Counted from the stretch's first letter, positions 30,068 through 40,424 are shown. The stretch is 64,000 bases of DNA from Microbulbifer hydrolyticus (GCF_009931115.1 NZ_CP047491.1:3750001-3814000); one strand, 5' to 3'. Numbers and translations: made by a program. Notes: a model not told the origin generated them from the letters alone.

Positions 30068-30088
30068 AAATCAGATGGACGATGCGAT

Positions 30089-31663
30089 ATGACTGACAAG
30101 GTGGCCGTTCGCCGCGCGCTGATCAGCGTTTCCGACAAAACCGGCATTGTGGAATTTGCCCGCGAACTCTCCAGCCTGGGTGTGGAGATCCTCTCCACCG
30201 GCGGAACCTACCGCCAGCTGGGCGAAGCCGGCATCCCGGTGGTGGAAGTATCCGACTACACCGGCTTTCCGGAAATGATGGATGGCCGTGTAAAAACCCT
30301 GCACCCGAAAGTGCACGGCGGCATCCTCGGCCGCCGCGGTAAAGACGACGCGGTGATGAGCGAGCACGGCATCAAGCCCATCGATATGGTCGTGGTCAAC
30401 CTGTATCCTTTCAAGGCCACCGTTGCCGACCCGAACTGCGACCTGCCCACCGCCATCGAAAATATCGATATCGGCGGTCCCACCATGGTCCGCTCCGCAG
30501 CCAAGAATCACAAAGATGTCGCCATCGTGGTCAACGCACACAGCTACGATACCGTGATCGAGGAAATGAAGGCCAACGACGGCCAGCTCGGTTACGAAAC
30601 CCGCTATGACCTGATGGTGCAGGCGTTCGAGCACACCGCCCAGTACGACGGCATGATTGCCAACCACTTCGGCGCTCGCAACACCAGCAACGAATCCCGC
30701 GCGTTCCCGAATACCTACAACGTCCAATACGAAAAAGCCCAGGACATGCGCTACGGCGAGAACCCGCACCAGAAAGCGGCTTTCTATGTCGAAGCTGATG
30801 CCGAGGAGGCCTCCGTCTCCACCGCCACCCAGCTGCAGGGCAAGGAACTGTCCTTCAACAACGTGGCCGACACCGACGCCGCGCTGGAAACCGTCAAGCT
30901 GTTCGACGAACCCGCCTGCGTCATCGTCAAACACGCCAACCCCTGCGGCGTCGCCGTGGCCAAGGACATCAAGACCGCCTATGAGCTGGCCTTCGCCACC
31001 GACCCGGAATCCGCGTTCGGCGGCATCATCGCCTTCAACCGCGAACTGGATGCCGAAACCGCCCAGCTGATCGTCGACAAGCAGTTCTCCGAAGTCATCA
31101 TCGCGCCCAAGGTCTCCGCCGAAGCGGCACAGGCCGTTACCGCGAAGAAGAACGTGCGCCTGCTGGAATGCGGCGAATGGAGCGCAGCGCGCCCCGCCGC
31201 CTTCGACTACAAGCGTGTGACCGGTGGCCTGCTGGTGCAGGAAAAAGACAACGGCATGGTTGCTAAAGACGACCTCAAGGTCGTCACCAAGGTGCAGCCG
31301 TCCGACGAGCAGCTCGAAGAACTGCTGTTCGCCTGGAAGGTGGCCAAAATGGTCAAATCCAACGCCATCATCTACGCCAAAGACGGCCGCACCATCGGCG
31401 TCGGCGCCGGCCAGATGAGCCGTGTCAACTCCGCGCGTATCGCCGCCATCAAGGCCGAGCACGCCGGCCTGGAAGTGAAAGGCGCGGTTATGGCGTCTGA
31501 CGCCTTCTTCCCCTTCCGCGACGGCATCGACAACGCCGCCAAGGTCGGCATCAGCGCCGTGATTCAGCCGGGTGGCTCCATGCGCGACGACGAAGTCATC
31601 GCCGCTGCCGACGAGCACGGCATGGCGATGGTATTTACCGGTATGCGTCACTTCCGCCACTGA
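30089..31663 (+). CDS. purH: Bifunctional AICAR transformylase/IMP cyclohydrolase
   Basis: Last two steps of IMP synthesis. N-terminal MGS-like cyclohydrolase domain (about residues 1-195: [45 protein letters not shown]) and C-terminal transformylase domain with [14 protein letters not shown] (the KH catalytic motif) and [12 protein letters not shown]. From the ATG at 30089 it has 524 residues, close to E. coli PurH (529). An in-frame upstream ATG at 30044 falls in the hairpin and is unlikely. purD follows after palindromic element C. Confidence 0.98.
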   Translation: MTDKVAVRRALISVSDKTGIVEFARELSSLGVEILSTGGTYRQLGEAGIPVVEVSDYTGFPEMMDGRVKTLHPKVHGGILGRRGKDDAVMSEHGIKPIDMVVVNLYPFKATVADPNCDLPTAIENIDIGGPTMVRSAAKNHKDVAIVVNAHSYDTVIEEMKANDGQLGYETRYDLMVQAFEHTAQYDGMIANHFGARNTSNESRAFPNTYNVQYEKAQDMRYGENPHQKAAFYVEADAEEASVSTATQLQGKELSFNNVADTDAALETVKLFDEPACVIVKHANPCGVAVAKDIKTAYELAFATDPESAFGGIIAFNRELDAETAQLIVDKQFSEVIIAPKVSAEAAQAVTAKKNVRLLECGEWSAARPAAFDYKRVTGGLLVQEKDNGMVAKDDLKVVTKVQPSDEQLEELLFAWKVAKMVKSNAIIYAKDGRTIGVGAGQMSRVNSARIAAIKAEHAGLEVKGAVMASDAFFPFRDGIDNAAKVGISAVIQPGGSMRDDEVIAAADEHGMAMVFTGMRHFRH

Positions 31664-31706
31664 TCGACAACGACACCTTCCGGGCTGCACAAAACCCGGA
31701 TGCAAA

Positions 31707-31818
31707 GGGCCAGGTGCCGGGGCCCGTTTGCGAGACCTTCACCGCCATGGATGGCGGTGCAGAGCCCCCAGGGACGGGTTCACGGCGTGTCTCGCAAACG
31801 GGCACCGGCACCTGGCCC
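31707..31818 (+). repeat. Palindromic GGA-loop element, copy C
   Basis: 112 nt between purH and purD, sense strand. Arms 31707-31736 and 31789-31818 pair over 30 positions with one mismatch; inner GCGAGAC/GTCTCGC kept. Hairpin 1 is CACCGCC-ATGGAT-GGCGGTG; hairpin 2 is CCC-AGGGAC-GGG then TTCACGGCG. Compared with copies B and D the two loop sequences are exchanged. Its outer arm CAGGTGCCGG is shared with copy E. Confidence 0.88.
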
Positions 31819-31925
31819 GCCACGGAGCTGGCAAACCACTACCCTGCCATCACTCCGTCACCTGTCCGACAAGTTAAGAATGCTAAACTAGCCCACCTAA
31901 ATAACAGGCACGGGGAAACTCAAGA

Positions 31926-33221
31926 ATGAACATCCTGGTAATCGGCTCTGGTGGCCGTGAACACGCACTGGCCTGGAAGGCCGCACAGAACCCCGCCGTA
32001 GACACCGTCTTCGTCGCCCCCGGCAACGCCGGCACCGCCCGCGAACCCAAGCTGCAGAACGTCAATATCGGCGTCGACAACTTCTCCGCCCTGTCTGACC
32101 TCGTCGAAGAAAAGGGTATCGACCTCACCATCGTCGGCCCCGAAGTACCGCTGGTCGACGGCATCGTCGACTTCTTCAACAGCCGCGGCCACAACATCTT
32201 CGGCCCTGAAAAAGCCCCCGCCCAGCTCGAAGGCTCCAAAGCCTTCACCAAGGACTTCCTCGAACGCCACGCCATCCCCACCGCCGCCTACCAGAACTTC
32301 ACCGAAGTCGAGCCGGCCGTGGCCTACGTGCGCGAGCAGGGCGCGCCCATCGTCGTCAAAGCAGACGGCCTGGCCGCAGGTAAAGGCGTCATCGTCGCCG
32401 AAACCGTCGAACAGGCGGAGCTGGCGGTGCGCGACATGCTCAGCGGCAATGCCTTCGGCGACGCCGGCTGCCGCGTCGTCATCGAGGAATTCCTCACCGG
32501 CGAAGAGGCCAGCTTCATCGTCATGGTGGATGGCGAAAACATTCTGCCCATGGCCACCAGCCAGGACCACAAACGCGTTGGCGACGGCGACACCGGCCCC
32601 AACACCGGCGGCATGGGCGCCTACTCCCCGGCACCCGTCGTCACCCCGGACGTCCACGCAAGGGTTATGAAAGAAGTCATCGAGCCGACCGTCAAAGGCC
32701 TGGCCAGTGAGGGCATGCCCTACACAGGTTTCCTCTATGCCGGCCTGATGATCGACGAACAGGGCGCCCCCAAGGTCATTGAATACAACTGCCGGTTCGG
32801 CGACCCGGAAACCCAGCCGATCATGATGCGCCTCAAATCCGACCTGGTGGAGTTGTGCATGGCGGCAATCGAAAAACGCCTGGACCAGGTGGAAGTCGAG
32901 TGGGATTCCCGTCCGGCACTGGGTGTCGTACTGGCTGCGCACGGCTATCCCGGAAGCTACCGCAAGGGCGATGGCATCACCGGGCTCGACAAGGCCGACA
33001 GTGAAAATGCCAAGGTCTTCCACGCCGGCACGGCACTGGACGGCGAGCGTGTTGTAACCAGTGGCGGCCGGGTCCTCTGTGCCACCGCACTGGGTGACAC
33101 CGTGGCGGAAGCCAAGGACAATGCATACGAATGCGCCCGCAAAATTCACTGGGAAGGCGCCTTCTACCGCAAGGACATCGGTTACCGTGCCGTTGAGCGG
33201 GAACAGTCTGAAAAGGCCTGA
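31926..33221 (+). CDS. purD: Phosphoribosylamine-glycine ligase (GARS)
   Basis: ATP-dependent ligation of glycine to phosphoribosylamine, second purine step. N-terminal MNILVIGSGGREHALAWKA, VGPEVPLVDGIVDFF, ATP-grasp segments VVKADGLAAGKGVIVA and DHKRVGDGDTGPNTGGMGAY, and CRFGDPETQPIMMRL with Mg ligands are all present. 431 residues, normal. Likely in one unit with purH, though element C separates them by 262 nt. Confidence 0.98.
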   Translation: MNILVIGSGGREHALAWKAAQNPAVDTVFVAPGNAGTAREPKLQNVNIGVDNFSALSDLVEEKGIDLTIVGPEVPLVDGIVDFFNSRGHNIFGPEKAPAQLEGSKAFTKDFLERHAIPTAAYQNFTEVEPAVAYVREQGAPIVVKADGLAAGKGVIVAETVEQAELAVRDMLSGNAFGDAGCRVVIEEFLTGEEASFIVMVDGENILPMATSQDHKRVGDGDTGPNTGGMGAYSPAPVVTPDVHARVMKEVIEPTVKGLASEGMPYTGFLYAGLMIDEQGAPKVIEYNCRFGDPETQPIMMRLKSDLVELCMAAIEKRLDQVEVEWDSRPALGVVLAAHGYPGSYRKGDGITGLDKADSENAKVFHAGTALDGERVVTSGGRVLCATALGDTVAEAKDNAYECARKIHWEGAFYRKDIGYRAVEREQSEKA

Positions 33222-33245
33222 ACCCCGCGTTTTAGGAGTTTGTCG

Positions 33246-33893
33246 ATGAGCAATCAACGTCAATTGTCCGGCTTGGACCGCCTGCTGCTGCAGGCGGATC
33301 GTGCCCTGCGTACCCTGAGCCCAGGATCCCCCTGCCACGAGCGCCCTTCCCCCGCCAAGTCTGCCGGTGAGGCTGAACTGTCAGACACAGAGCGCCGCCA
33401 TGCGGCGGGCCTGATGCGGGTGAACCACAGCGGTGAGGTTTGCGCCCAGGCCCTGTACCAGGGTCAGGCGCTGACCGCGAAGCTGCCACAGGTGCGTGCG
33501 GAAATGGAGCATGCGGCGGATGAAGAGATTGATCACCTGGCGTGGTGCGAGCAACGCCTGGATGAACTGGGCAGCCGCCCCAGCCTGCTGAACCCGCTCT
33601 GGTACGGGCTTTCTTTCGGTATCGGCGCTGCCGCAGGCAAGGTGAGTGACAGGGTCAGCCTAGGGTTTGTCGCCGCCACCGAGGAGCAAGTGTGTAAACA
33701 CCTGGAGAGCCATCTGCGGGAGCTTCCGGCACAGGACGACAAGAGCCGCGCGGTGGTGGAACAGATGCTGGTGGATGAAGCCAAACACCAGCACGCGGCG
33801 CTGGATGCCGGCGGGGCGCGCTTCCCCGGGCCGGTAAAGGGGCTGATGACCCTGGTATCCAAGGCCATGACCTCGGTGAGCTATCGGGTGTAG
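33246..33893 (+). CDS. coq7: Coq7 family ubiquinone hydroxylase (2-polyprenyl-3-methyl-6-methoxy-1,4-benzoquinone monooxygenase)
   Basis: Di-iron carboxylate hydroxylase of ubiquinone synthesis, membrane associated. The two halves of the four-helix bundle carry the ligands: [13 protein letters not shown] (Glu), [13 protein letters not shown] (ExxH), and VDEAKHQHA (ExxH-like) at the C-terminus. 215 residues. The ATG at 33246 has AGGAG seven bases upstream. Convergent with the OsmC-family gene, with a shared terminator. Confidence 0.95.
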   Translation: MSNQRQLSGLDRLLLQADRALRTLSPGSPCHERPSPAKSAGEAELSDTERRHAAGLMRVNHSGEVCAQALYQGQALTAKLPQVRAEMEHAADEEIDHLAWCEQRLDELGSRPSLLNPLWYGLSFGIGAAAGKVSDRVSLGFVAATEEQVCKHLESHLRELPAQDDKSRAVVEQMLVDEAKHQHAALDAGGARFPGPVKGLMTLVSKAMTSVSYRV

Positions 33894-33918
33894 GCGTTCC
33901 GCTCACGCAGTCTGAACA

Positions 33919-33955
33919 AAAAACCCCGAGGCTTTTGCAAGGCTCGGGGTTTTTG
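33919..33955. terminator. Bidirectional terminator between coq7 and the OsmC-family gene
   Basis: AACCCCGAGCC-type stem (ACCCCGAG ... CTCGGGGT) flanked by A-run on the left and TTTTTG on the right, so it can stop both convergent transcripts. Confidence 0.88.
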
Positions 33956-33974
33956 TTTGGCGTTCGAAACCGAA

Positions 33975-34394
33975 TCAGGCTTCTTCGATACGGTATGTGT
34001 GCACGATCTCGACACCGGCCTTGCCGAGCATGATCGACGCGGAGCAGTACTTTTCCGCAGACAGCTCAACGGCCTTGGCCACATGTTTTTCCTTGATATC
34101 GCGCCCGCGCACCACAAACTCCATCTCGATCTTCTCGAACGGTGCCGGGACCGCATCCGGGCGATACCCCTTGAGCTCCACATGGCAGCTGACCACATCC
34201 TGGCGGGTCTTCTCAAGGATGCCGACCACGTCGTAAGAAGCGCAGCCACCCACCCCCAGCAGGATCATCTCCATGGGGCGGATACCATTGTTCTTCTGCC
34301 CACCTTCCATTACCACCGAATTACCACTGTCGGACTCACCGACAAAAGTGACGCCATTTACCCAGGTCACCCGACCCTGCATAACACCCGCCAT
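33975..34394 (-). CDS. OsmC/Ohr family protein (YhfA-like)
   Basis: OsmC-fold protein; family members reduce organic peroxides through a cysteine pair. Here GVGGCASYDVVGIL has the first conserved cysteine and KYCSASIML the second, so thiol chemistry is possible. Sequence style is nearer to the YhfA branch than to Ohr. 139 residues. It is divergent from vfr, the order known in Pseudomonas, sharing a 341 bp upstream region. Confidence 0.88.
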   Translation of the reverse strand: MAGVMQGRVTWVNGVTFVGESDSGNSVVMEGGQKNNGIRPMEMILLGVGGCASYDVVGILEKTRQDVVSCHVELKGYRPDAVPAPFEKIEMEFVVRGRDIKEKHVAKAVELSAEKYCSASIMLGKAGVEIVHTYRIEEA

Positions 34395-34735
34395 GGGATC
34401 TACTCCTACTCAATTGATGGGGGCGGGGAGCTTACCACACTGGCGAGCCGTACCGCCCATAGCCAGAAACCGGAGCCACAGCGGTGACCGTATTGGCACG
34501 ATAGTTCCAGAATAGTAAGTCATCACTTACGGCGGTTGTATCAACCTCTCACAACCGTTATAAACAACATCACATTCCGCGCGCCCCTGGCCACCATAGC
34601 GAAAGCCATAAACAGTGGCCCAGATCACATTGCGGACTATTGCCACCTACAGCCCCTGTCAGCCCCACACAATAAGCGGGATAATCCTCCGCTTACCGGG
34701 ATCAGGCACAAAAAACCTAGAAAAGGAGTAGATCC
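34395..34735. other. Divergent upstream region of the OsmC-family gene and vfr
   Basis: 341 bp without a gene. It holds the CRP-type box at 34611-34632 and GATAAT (34680-34685), a possible vfr -10 with a poor -35 (TGTCAG). A second TCACATT half-site occurs near 34570 without a matching left half. Confidence 0.5.
34611..34632. promoter_or_regulatory. Candidate CRP/Vfr box upstream of vfr
   Basis: Right half AGATCACATT is consensus; left half AGTGG keeps GTG; 16 of 22 positions match the CRP consensus by my count. Centre lies about 70 bp before the inferred vfr start point, the same spacing as the box before the GGDEF-EAL gene. Suggests autoregulation. Confidence 0.55.
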
Positions 34736-35371
34736 GTGACGGTTGCTACCGAAGAAACCCTGTCTACTGGCAACATTGAAGACTTTCTCGCCCATTGCCA
34801 CCGCCGCCGCTACCCGGCCAAGAGCACGATCATCTACGCTGGCGACCGCTGCGAGTCTCTGTACTTCATCATGCGCGGCTCCGTGACCGTACTGATCGAA
34901 GACGACGAGGGCCGCGAGATGATCGTTGCCTATCTGAACGACGGCGACTTCTTTGGCGAAATGGGCCTGTTCGACCAGGACACCCGCAGCGCCTGGGTGC
35001 GCACCAAGACCGAATGTGAGGTCGCGGAAATCTCCTACACCAAATTCCAGGAGCTGACCCGTCAGCACCCCGAATTCCTGTTCAACCTGGCCACCCAGAT
35101 GGCGCTGCGCCTGCGCAACACCACCCGCAAAGTGGGCGACCTGGCGTTCCTCGACGTGACCGGCCGCGTGGCACGTACCCTGCTCGACCTGTGCAACGAG
35201 CCGGATGCCATGACCCACCCGGAAGGCATGCAGATCAAGATCACCCGCCAGGAAATCGGCCGTATCGTCGGTTGCTCCCGCGAGATGGTGGGGCGGGTAC
35301 TGAAGACCCTTGAAGAACAGGGGCTGGTATCGGTGAAAGGCAAAACGATGGTGGTCTTCGGCACAAGATAG
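34736..35371 (+). CDS. vfr: cAMP-activated global regulator Vfr/CRP
   Basis: Dimeric transcription factor that binds cAMP and TGTGA-N6-TCACA boxes. Cyclic-nucleotide domain: [20 protein letters not shown] contains the Glu and Arg-Ser that hold cAMP. C-terminal helix-turn-helix: [20 protein letters not shown], with the R-E---R recognition pattern of CRP. 211 residues. GTG start at 34736 with AAGGAG seven bases before. Placed between osmC and trpC as in Pseudomonas. Confidence 0.96.
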   Translation: MTVATEETLSTGNIEDFLAHCHRRRYPAKSTIIYAGDRCESLYFIMRGSVTVLIEDDEGREMIVAYLNDGDFFGEMGLFDQDTRSAWVRTKTECEVAEISYTKFQELTRQHPEFLFNLATQMALRLRNTTRKVGDLAFLDVTGRVARTLLDLCNEPDAMTHPEGMQIKITRQEIGRIVGCSREMVGRVLKTLEEQGLVSVKGKTMVVFGTR

Positions 35372-35388
35372 ACCTCCAAAGAATCCTG

Positions 35389-35421
35389 AAAAAAAAGCCG
35401 GGCATCTGCCCGGCTTTTTTT
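35389..35421. terminator. Bidirectional terminator between vfr and trpC
   Basis: AGCCGGGC-ATCT-GCCCGGCT stem with eight A on the left and seven T on the right; intrinsic terminator for both convergent genes. Confidence 0.93.
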
Positions 35422-35436
35422 GGTTCGCCCGATCAT

Positions 35437-36231
35437 TCAGTTGAATAGCTCCATCAGACGACGGCCAGGCTCCGGTTCGCGCATAAACGCTTCGCCGACC
35501 AAGAAAGAATCCACATTGTGACCACGCATGGCCGCCACGTCATCGGTGGTGTGGATGCCACTCTCGGTCACCACAATGCGGTCTTCCGGGATTAGATCCA
35601 GCAGCTTGAAAGTGGTCTCCAGCTGCACTTCAAAGGTGTGCAGGTTGCGATTGTTGATGCCGATCAGGCGATTCGGCAGCTTCAGCGCCCGCTCCAGCTC
35701 TGCGCGATCGTGCACTTCCACCAGCACGTCGAGACCCAACTCCATGGCCAGGTCGTTCAGGCTGGTCAGCTGGGCATCGTCCAGGCAGGCGGCGATCAAC
35801 AGGATGCAGTCGGCACCGATGGCGCGCGCCTCGTACACCTGATAGGGATCGACAATAAAGTCCTTGCGGATGACCGGCAGACGCACCGCATTGCGGGCCT
35901 GTTGCAGGTATTCATCAGCGCCCTGGAAAAAGTCCACATCGGTCAACACCGACAGGCAGGCAGCACCGCCCTTCTCGTAGCTGGTAGCGATTTCAGCGGG
36001 AATAAAGTCCTCGCGAATCACGCCCTTGCTGGGGGAAGCCTTCTTGATCTCGGCGATCACGGCTGCCTCTCCGGCGTTGCGCTTGGCCTCGATGGCCTGC
36101 ACGAAGCCCCGGCACGCGGGCTGCTCTAGTGCACGCTGTTGCATCTCATCCTGCGAGACCTGCTTCTTGCGCTCGGCCACTTCTTCCCATTTGCGCTCGA
36201 CGATGGTCTTCAGAATCGTTGGGGTACTCAT
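35437..36231 (-). CDS. trpC: Indole-3-glycerol phosphate synthase
   Basis: Fourth dedicated tryptophan step. TIM barrel with [18 protein letters not shown] (catalytic Lys and substrate loop), [33 protein letters not shown] (catalytic Lys), [14 protein letters not shown] and [12 protein letters not shown] (phosphate site). 264 residues, monofunctional (no TrpF fusion). It starts four bases after the trpD stop, so it is the last gene of trp(E-channel-G-D-C). Confidence 0.97.
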   Translation of the reverse strand: MSTPTILKTIVERKWEEVAERKKQVSQDEMQQRALEQPACRGFVQAIEAKRNAGEAAVIAEIKKASPSKGVIREDFIPAEIATSYEKGGAACLSVLTDVDFFQGADEYLQQARNAVRLPVIRKDFIVDPYQVYEARAIGADCILLIAACLDDAQLTSLNDLAMELGLDVLVEVHDRAELERALKLPNRLIGINNRNLHTFEVQLETTFKLLDLIPEDRIVVTESGIHTTDDVAAMRGHNVDSFLVGEAFMREPEPGRRLMELFN

Positions 36232-36235
36232 TACT

Positions 36236-37270
36236 TCACTCTTTGAATGCGCTGGTAAAGGCGGCCAGCTCGTTGATCTTTTCTCCGGCGAGGCCGCTGT
36301 AGATGGCGTCCTGCGCCATGCTCACCCCTTCCGCGCGGCTCGCGGCCACGCCACTGACGTAGATCGCCAAGCCGGCATTCATGGCAATGATATCAGCTGC
36401 CTTGTCCCCTGCGGGGGTTTCGCGCTTGCCGAGGGCGTCGCGGATCAAGGCGAGGGAGGCTTCAGAACCATCCACACACAGTCCGTCCAGGTTCTGCCGC
36501 TCGATACCGAAATCCTCCGGCGCGATGGTGACTTTTTTCAGCTCACCGTTCTTCAGTTCCCAGCCGCGGGTATCCGCGGCGAGGCTCACTTCATCCAGGC
36601 CGTCATCGCTGTGCAGTACCAGTACATGTTCGGAGCCCAGCTTCTGCAGCACCTCTGCCAGCATGCGGCAATAGTGCGGGTCGAACACGCCGATCACTTG
36701 GCGCTTGACCCCGGCGGGGTTGGTCAGCGGGCCCAGCAGATTGAAAATGGTGCGCAGTCCCAGCGCCTTGCGCGGGCCGATCGCGTGGCGCATGGCGCTG
36801 TGGTAACTGGGCGCAAACATAAAACCCACCCCCACGCCGTCGATACAGCGCGCCACCTGCTCGGGTGTCAGGGGAAGATAAATACCGGCTTTTTCCAGCA
36901 GATCTGCTGCGCCGGAAGAAGAGGAAACGGAGCGGTTGCCGTGCTTGGCCACCCGCGCGCCGGCGGCGGCGGCGACAAAGCTCGATGCACTGGAGACATT
37001 GAACAGGTTGGCGCCGTCACCACCGGTACCGACGATATCCACCGCGTTGGTGTGGTCGATCTCTACCTTGGTGGCCAGCTCGCGCATCACCTCCACGGCA
37101 CCGGTAATCTCCTCGACGGATTCACCGGCCATACGCAGCGCCACCAGAAATGCACCGACCTGCGCATCTTCCGCTTCCCCGCGCATAATCTGGCCCATGG
37201 CCGCACGCATCTCTTCACGGGTGAGATGCTCACCCTCGACCAGTTTGGCGATCGCCTGCTGGATATTCAT
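36236..37270 (-). CDS. trpD: Anthranilate phosphoribosyltransferase
   Basis: Second tryptophan step, joins anthranilate to PRPP. Motifs: [19 protein letters not shown] (PRPP-binding GTGGD), [19 protein letters not shown] (KHGNRS) and [20 protein letters not shown]. 344 residues, standalone. Follows trpG after 207 nt that contain palindromic element D; overlaps nothing and is tightly linked to trpC. Confidence 0.97.
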   Translation of the reverse strand: MNIQQAIAKLVEGEHLTREEMRAAMGQIMRGEAEDAQVGAFLVALRMAGESVEEITGAVEVMRELATKVEIDHTNAVDIVGTGGDGANLFNVSSASSFVAAAAGARVAKHGNRSVSSSSGAADLLEKAGIYLPLTPEQVARCIDGVGVGFMFAPSYHSAMRHAIGPRKALGLRTIFNLLGPLTNPAGVKRQVIGVFDPHYCRMLAEVLQKLGSEHVLVLHSDDGLDEVSLAADTRGWELKNGELKKVTIAPEDFGIERQNLDGLCVDGSEASLALIRDALGKRETPAGDKAADIIAMNAGLAIYVSGVAASRAEGVSMAQDAIYSGLAGEKINELAAFTSAFKE

Positions 37271-37338
37271 TATTCTTGCTCCCCGTTCCCTATGAACTTG
37301 CCCTGAAAGGCTATCAGCGCTCCGATTCTGGACGCGAA

Positions 37339-37450
37339 GGTACTGATGCCGGGATCCATCTGCGAGACCTTCTAAAACAGGGACGTTTTAGAAGAGCCCC
37401 CATGGATGGGTTCACGGCGTGTCTCGCAGATGGATCCCGGCAGCTGTACC
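37339..37450 (+). repeat. Palindromic GGA-loop element, copy D
   Basis: 112 nt inserted between trpG and trpD, orientation antisense to the trp genes. Arms 37339-37368 and 37421-37450 pair over 30 positions with two mismatches; variable middle GATCCATC. The core (two hairpins with AGGGAC and ATGGAT loops) differs from copy B by a single base. Confidence 0.88.
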
Positions 37451-37477
37451 GCCACCAGCCCCTCTACGGAGCACCCC

Positions 37478-38056
37478 TCAGGACTCCAAAAAATTCCGCA
37501 GCATATCGTGCCCATGCTGGGTCAGGATCGACTCCGGATGAAACTGCACACCCTCCACCGGTAACTCGCGGTGGCGCAACCCCATGATCTCATCGATCTC
37601 ACCGTCTTCGGTTTCGGTCCACGCCGTGACTTCGAGGCAGTCCGGCAGGCTGCCCTTCTCCACCACCAGCGAGTGGTAACGGGTTGCCTCAAACGGGTTG
37701 GAGAGACCGTTAAATACACCGAGATTGTTGTGGATAATCGGCGAGGTCTTGCCGTGCATCACCTCGCCCGCGCGCACCACACGGCCCCCGAATACCTGGC
37801 CGATACTCTGGTGGCCCAGACAGATCCCGAGGATCGGCAGTTTGCCTGCGTATGCGCGGATGGTATCCATCGAGATACCCGCTTCATTCGGCGTGCATGG
37901 ACCCGGCGAAATCACGATTTTTTCCGGGTTCAGTTTTTCGATATCGGCAACGGTAATTTCATCGTTGCGCTTGACCACCACTTCCGCCCCCAACTCCGCG
38001 AGATACTGCACGATGTTGAAGGTGAACGAGTCGTAGTTGTCGATCATCAGGATCAT
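37478..38056 (-). CDS. trpG: Anthranilate synthase component II, glutamine amidotransferase
   Basis: Supplies ammonia from glutamine to TrpE. Class I amidotransferase triad: nucleophile Cys in [13 protein letters not shown], and His/Glu in [10 protein letters not shown]-terminal [19 protein letters not shown] is diagnostic. 192 residues; may also serve as PabA. Its ATG overlaps the stop of the upstream ion-channel gene by four bases (38053-38056), showing translational coupling. Confidence 0.97.
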   Translation of the reverse strand: MILMIDNYDSFTFNIVQYLAELGAEVVVKRNDEITVADIEKLNPEKIVISPGPCTPNEAGISMDTIRAYAGKLPILGICLGHQSIGQVFGGRVVRAGEVMHGKTSPIIHNNLGVFNGLSNPFEATRYHSLVVEKGSLPDCLEVTAWTETEDGEIDEIMGLRHRELPVEGVQFHPESILTQHGHDMLRNFLES

Positions 38057-38907
38057 GATTTGCTTCCTTTCTCATCGCCCATTTCCCCCAGGCGCTTCTG
38101 CAAACGGGCGAGGGATTCCTGGGTGGCGCGCAACTCGCGCAAAATTTCAGTCTGGCTGGGCGGCATCGCCAGCTCGTCGAGGCGGCGCAGCTTGGCCTCT
38201 TCCAGGTTGTTCAGCACCACGCCGATGAACAGGTTGATCATCACAAACGCGCCCATCACCACAAAGCTGAGGAAATAGATCCAGCTGTAGGGCATGGACT
38301 CCATCGCGGTGTACATGATGTCCGTCCAGTCCTCAAAGGTGACGATGCGGAACAGACTCAGCAGTGCGATCGGCAGCGTGCGCCAGTGGGTCGGGTCGAT
38401 TTCATGAAACAGGAAATAACCGGCCACCCCGTAAATATAAAAAATGATCCCCATCAGCAGGCTGATATGGAACATGCTAGGCAGGCTGCGCAGCAGTGTA
38501 TCCACCAGCAGGCGCAACTCCGGGAAAGCGGACACCAGACGCAGCACCCGCAGAACCCGCACCAGACGCGCCAGAGTTGCCAGCGGTCCCGCCGCGGGGA
38601 TCAGGCTCAACACGATGATGGAGAAATCAAAGCAGTTCCAGCCGTTGGCAAAATAGCGCCACGGGCGGTTGCCATGGGCGAACATTTTGATCGCCGCCTC
38701 AACCATAAATGCCAACAGGATGAACTGGTTTATCCCATGTAGCAGACCGCTGTAACGCTCCAGTACCCAAGTGGAGGTCTCCAGCCCCACCACCACGGCG
38801 TTGATCGAAATCAGGGTAATAATCACCTGATTAAAGATCGGCATGTCCACCAGCCGGCGACATTGCTCGGCAAAAGAGCGTTTCTGTTCTACTGAGATTT
38901 CGGTCAT
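38053..38907 (-). CDS. Voltage-gated cation channel of the bacterial Nav (NaChBac) type
   Basis: Six-helix single-domain ion transporter forming tetramers in the inner membrane. S4 voltage sensor [14 protein letters not shown] has arginines every third residue (four). Pore loop filter is TFEDWTD, compared with TLESWSM in NavAb; both extra acidic positions resemble the calcium-selective mutant CavAb (TLDDWSD). S6 ends [15 protein letters not shown], followed by a coiled coil ([20 protein letters not shown]). I use the ATG at 38907 with GGAAG upstream; a TTG at 38925 is also in frame. It lies between trpE and trpG and overlaps trpG by four bases. Confidence 0.92.
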   Translation of the reverse strand: MTEISVEQKRSFAEQCRRLVDMPIFNQVIITLISINAVVVGLETSTWVLERYSGLLHGINQFILLAFMVEAAIKMFAHGNRPWRYFANGWNCFDFSIIVLSLIPAAGPLATLARLVRVLRVLRLVSAFPELRLLVDTLLRSLPSMFHISLLMGIIFYIYGVAGYFLFHEIDPTHWRTLPIALLSLFRIVTFEDWTDIMYTAMESMPYSWIYFLSFVVMGAFVMINLFIGVVLNNLEEAKLRRLDELAMPPSQTEILRELRATQESLARLQKRLGEMGDEKGSKS

Positions 38908-38942
38908 CGGTATTACTTCTTCCAATGGTTACACAGCAAAGG

Positions 38943-40424
38943 TTATTGACCGGTAGCGATGGCCACGGCGCGGAACAGTGCCCGCGCCTTGTTCATGGTC
39001 TCATCCCACTCGGATTGCGGATCGGAATCCGCCACCAGGCCGGCACCGGCCTGCACGTAAACTTTTTCGTCCTTGATCACCGCGGTGCGAATGGCAATGG
39101 CGGTATCCATATTACCGTTCCAGGCAAGGTAGCCCACGGCACCGCCATAGACGCCGCGCTTTTCCGGCTCCAGTTCGTCAATGATTTCCATCGCGCGAAT
39201 TTTCGGGGCACCGGACAGAGTACCTGCGGGATGCGCGGCACGCAGGGCGTCGATACCGGTGAGCCCCGGCTTTATTTTACCGGTGACATTGGAAACGATG
39301 TGCATCACGTGGGAGTACCGCTCGACCACCATTTTATCGGTCACCCGCACCGTGCCGGTCTCGGCCACCCTGCCCACGTCATTGCGGCCCAGGTCGATCA
39401 GCATCAGGTGCTCGGCAATCTCTTTCGGGTCCGCCAGCAGATCCTTTTCCAGCGCCAGGTCCTGCTCCTCGGTCGCACCGCGACGGCGGGTACCCGCGAT
39501 CGGGCGCACGGTCATGTCGCCATCCTCAAGGTGCACCAGGATTTCGGGGCTCGAGCCCACTACCTGGTGATCACCGAGGTCAAGGAAATACATATAGGGA
39601 GACGGGTTGAGGCTGCGCAGGGCACGGTAGAGGTTGATCGGCGGCACGGTAAACGGGGCAGACAGGCGCTGCGACGGCACCACCTGCATGACGTCACCAG
39701 CCAGGATGTATTCCTTTACCTTGTGCACGCCCTGCTTGAACGCTTCCTCACCAAAATGGGAGGTGAAGCTCTCTTCGGCGGTGTGGTCACCGTCGATACC
39801 GAGCGGGTCGACCGCGGGCAGCGGTTGCGACAACTGGCCCACCAGCTGGTCGAGCCGACGCTGGGCCTGCCCGAAAGCGCTGTCCTGCTCCGGGTCCGCG
39901 TGCACGATAAAAATCACCGCGCCAGCCAGGTTATCAAACACCACCAGCTCGTCGCTGACCATCAACAGAATGTCCGGGTTACCCAAGGTATCCGGCGGAC
40001 AGCTGTGGGCGAGCTTCGGCTCGATGTAACGAACGCAGTCGTAGCCGAAGTAACCGACCAGGCCGCCGTTGAAACGGGGAAGCCCTTCGATTTCCGGTAC
40101 CTTGTAGCGGCTCTGGAATTCTTCCACGAAGGCGAGCGGATCTTCCACCTGTTTCCGCTCGACGATGCTGCCATCGCGCTCGATGGTCACTTCGTGATCG
40201 GTCACTTTCAGCACGGTGCGGGCCGGCAGCCCGATGATGGAGTAGCGCCCCCACTTCTCGCCACCCTGCACGGATTCGAGCAGGTAGCTGTAGCGGCCAC
40301 CGTCGCGGGCGGCCAGCTTCATATAGGTACTGAGCGGGGTTTCGATGTCGGCCAGTACACGGCGGACAAGGGGTATGCGGTTGTATCCTGCAGACGCAAG
40401 CTGGGTGTATTCGCTGGGGGTCAT
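38943..40424 (-). CDS. trpE: Anthranilate synthase component I
   Basis: Converts chorismate to anthranilate with TrpG. Chorismate-binding domain in the C-terminal half: [84 protein letters not shown]. The N-terminal region carries [15 protein letters not shown] with the LLES tryptophan feedback motif. 493 residues, normal. Followed after 35 nt by the channel gene. Confidence 0.98.
   Translation of the reverse strand: MTPSEYTQLASAGYNRIPLVRRVLADIETPLSTYMKLAARDGGRYSYLLESVQGGEKWGRYSIIGLPARTVLKVTDHEVTIERDGSIVERKQVEDPLAFVEEFQSRYKVPEIEGLPRFNGGLVGYFGYDCVRYIEPKLAHSCPPDTLGNPDILLMVSDELVVFDNLAGAVIFIVHADPEQDSAFGQAQRRLDQLVGQLSQPLPAVDPLGIDGDHTAEESFTSHFGEEAFKQGVHKVKEYILAGDVMQVVPSQRLSAPFTVPPINLYRALRSLNPSPYMYFLDLGDHQVVGSSPEILVHLEDGDMTVRPIAGTRRRGATEEQDLALEKDLLADPKEIAEHLMLIDLGRNDVGRVAETGTVRVTDKMVVERYSHVMHIVSNVTGKIKPGLTGIDALRAAHPAGTLSGAPKIRAMEIIDELEPEKRGVYGGAVGYLAWNGNMDTAIAIRTAVIKDEKVYVQAGAGLVADSDPQSEWDETMNKARALFRAVAIATGQ

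Noticed and set aside
30071-31705. 544-codon open frame on the minus strand opposite purH
   Set aside because: It mirrors purH codon structure in GC-rich DNA; its translation is Gly/Val/Asp-rich without any family motif.
31714-31929. Short frames inside the palindromic elements (also 37276-37587, 25964-26218, 41291-41557)
   Set aside because: They run through the hairpins, start without ribosome sites, and exist only because the repeat core is open; the RNA/DNA structure explains the sequence.
31920-33338. 472-codon open frame on the minus strand opposite purD
   Set aside because: Same effect; purD on the plus strand has all family motifs.
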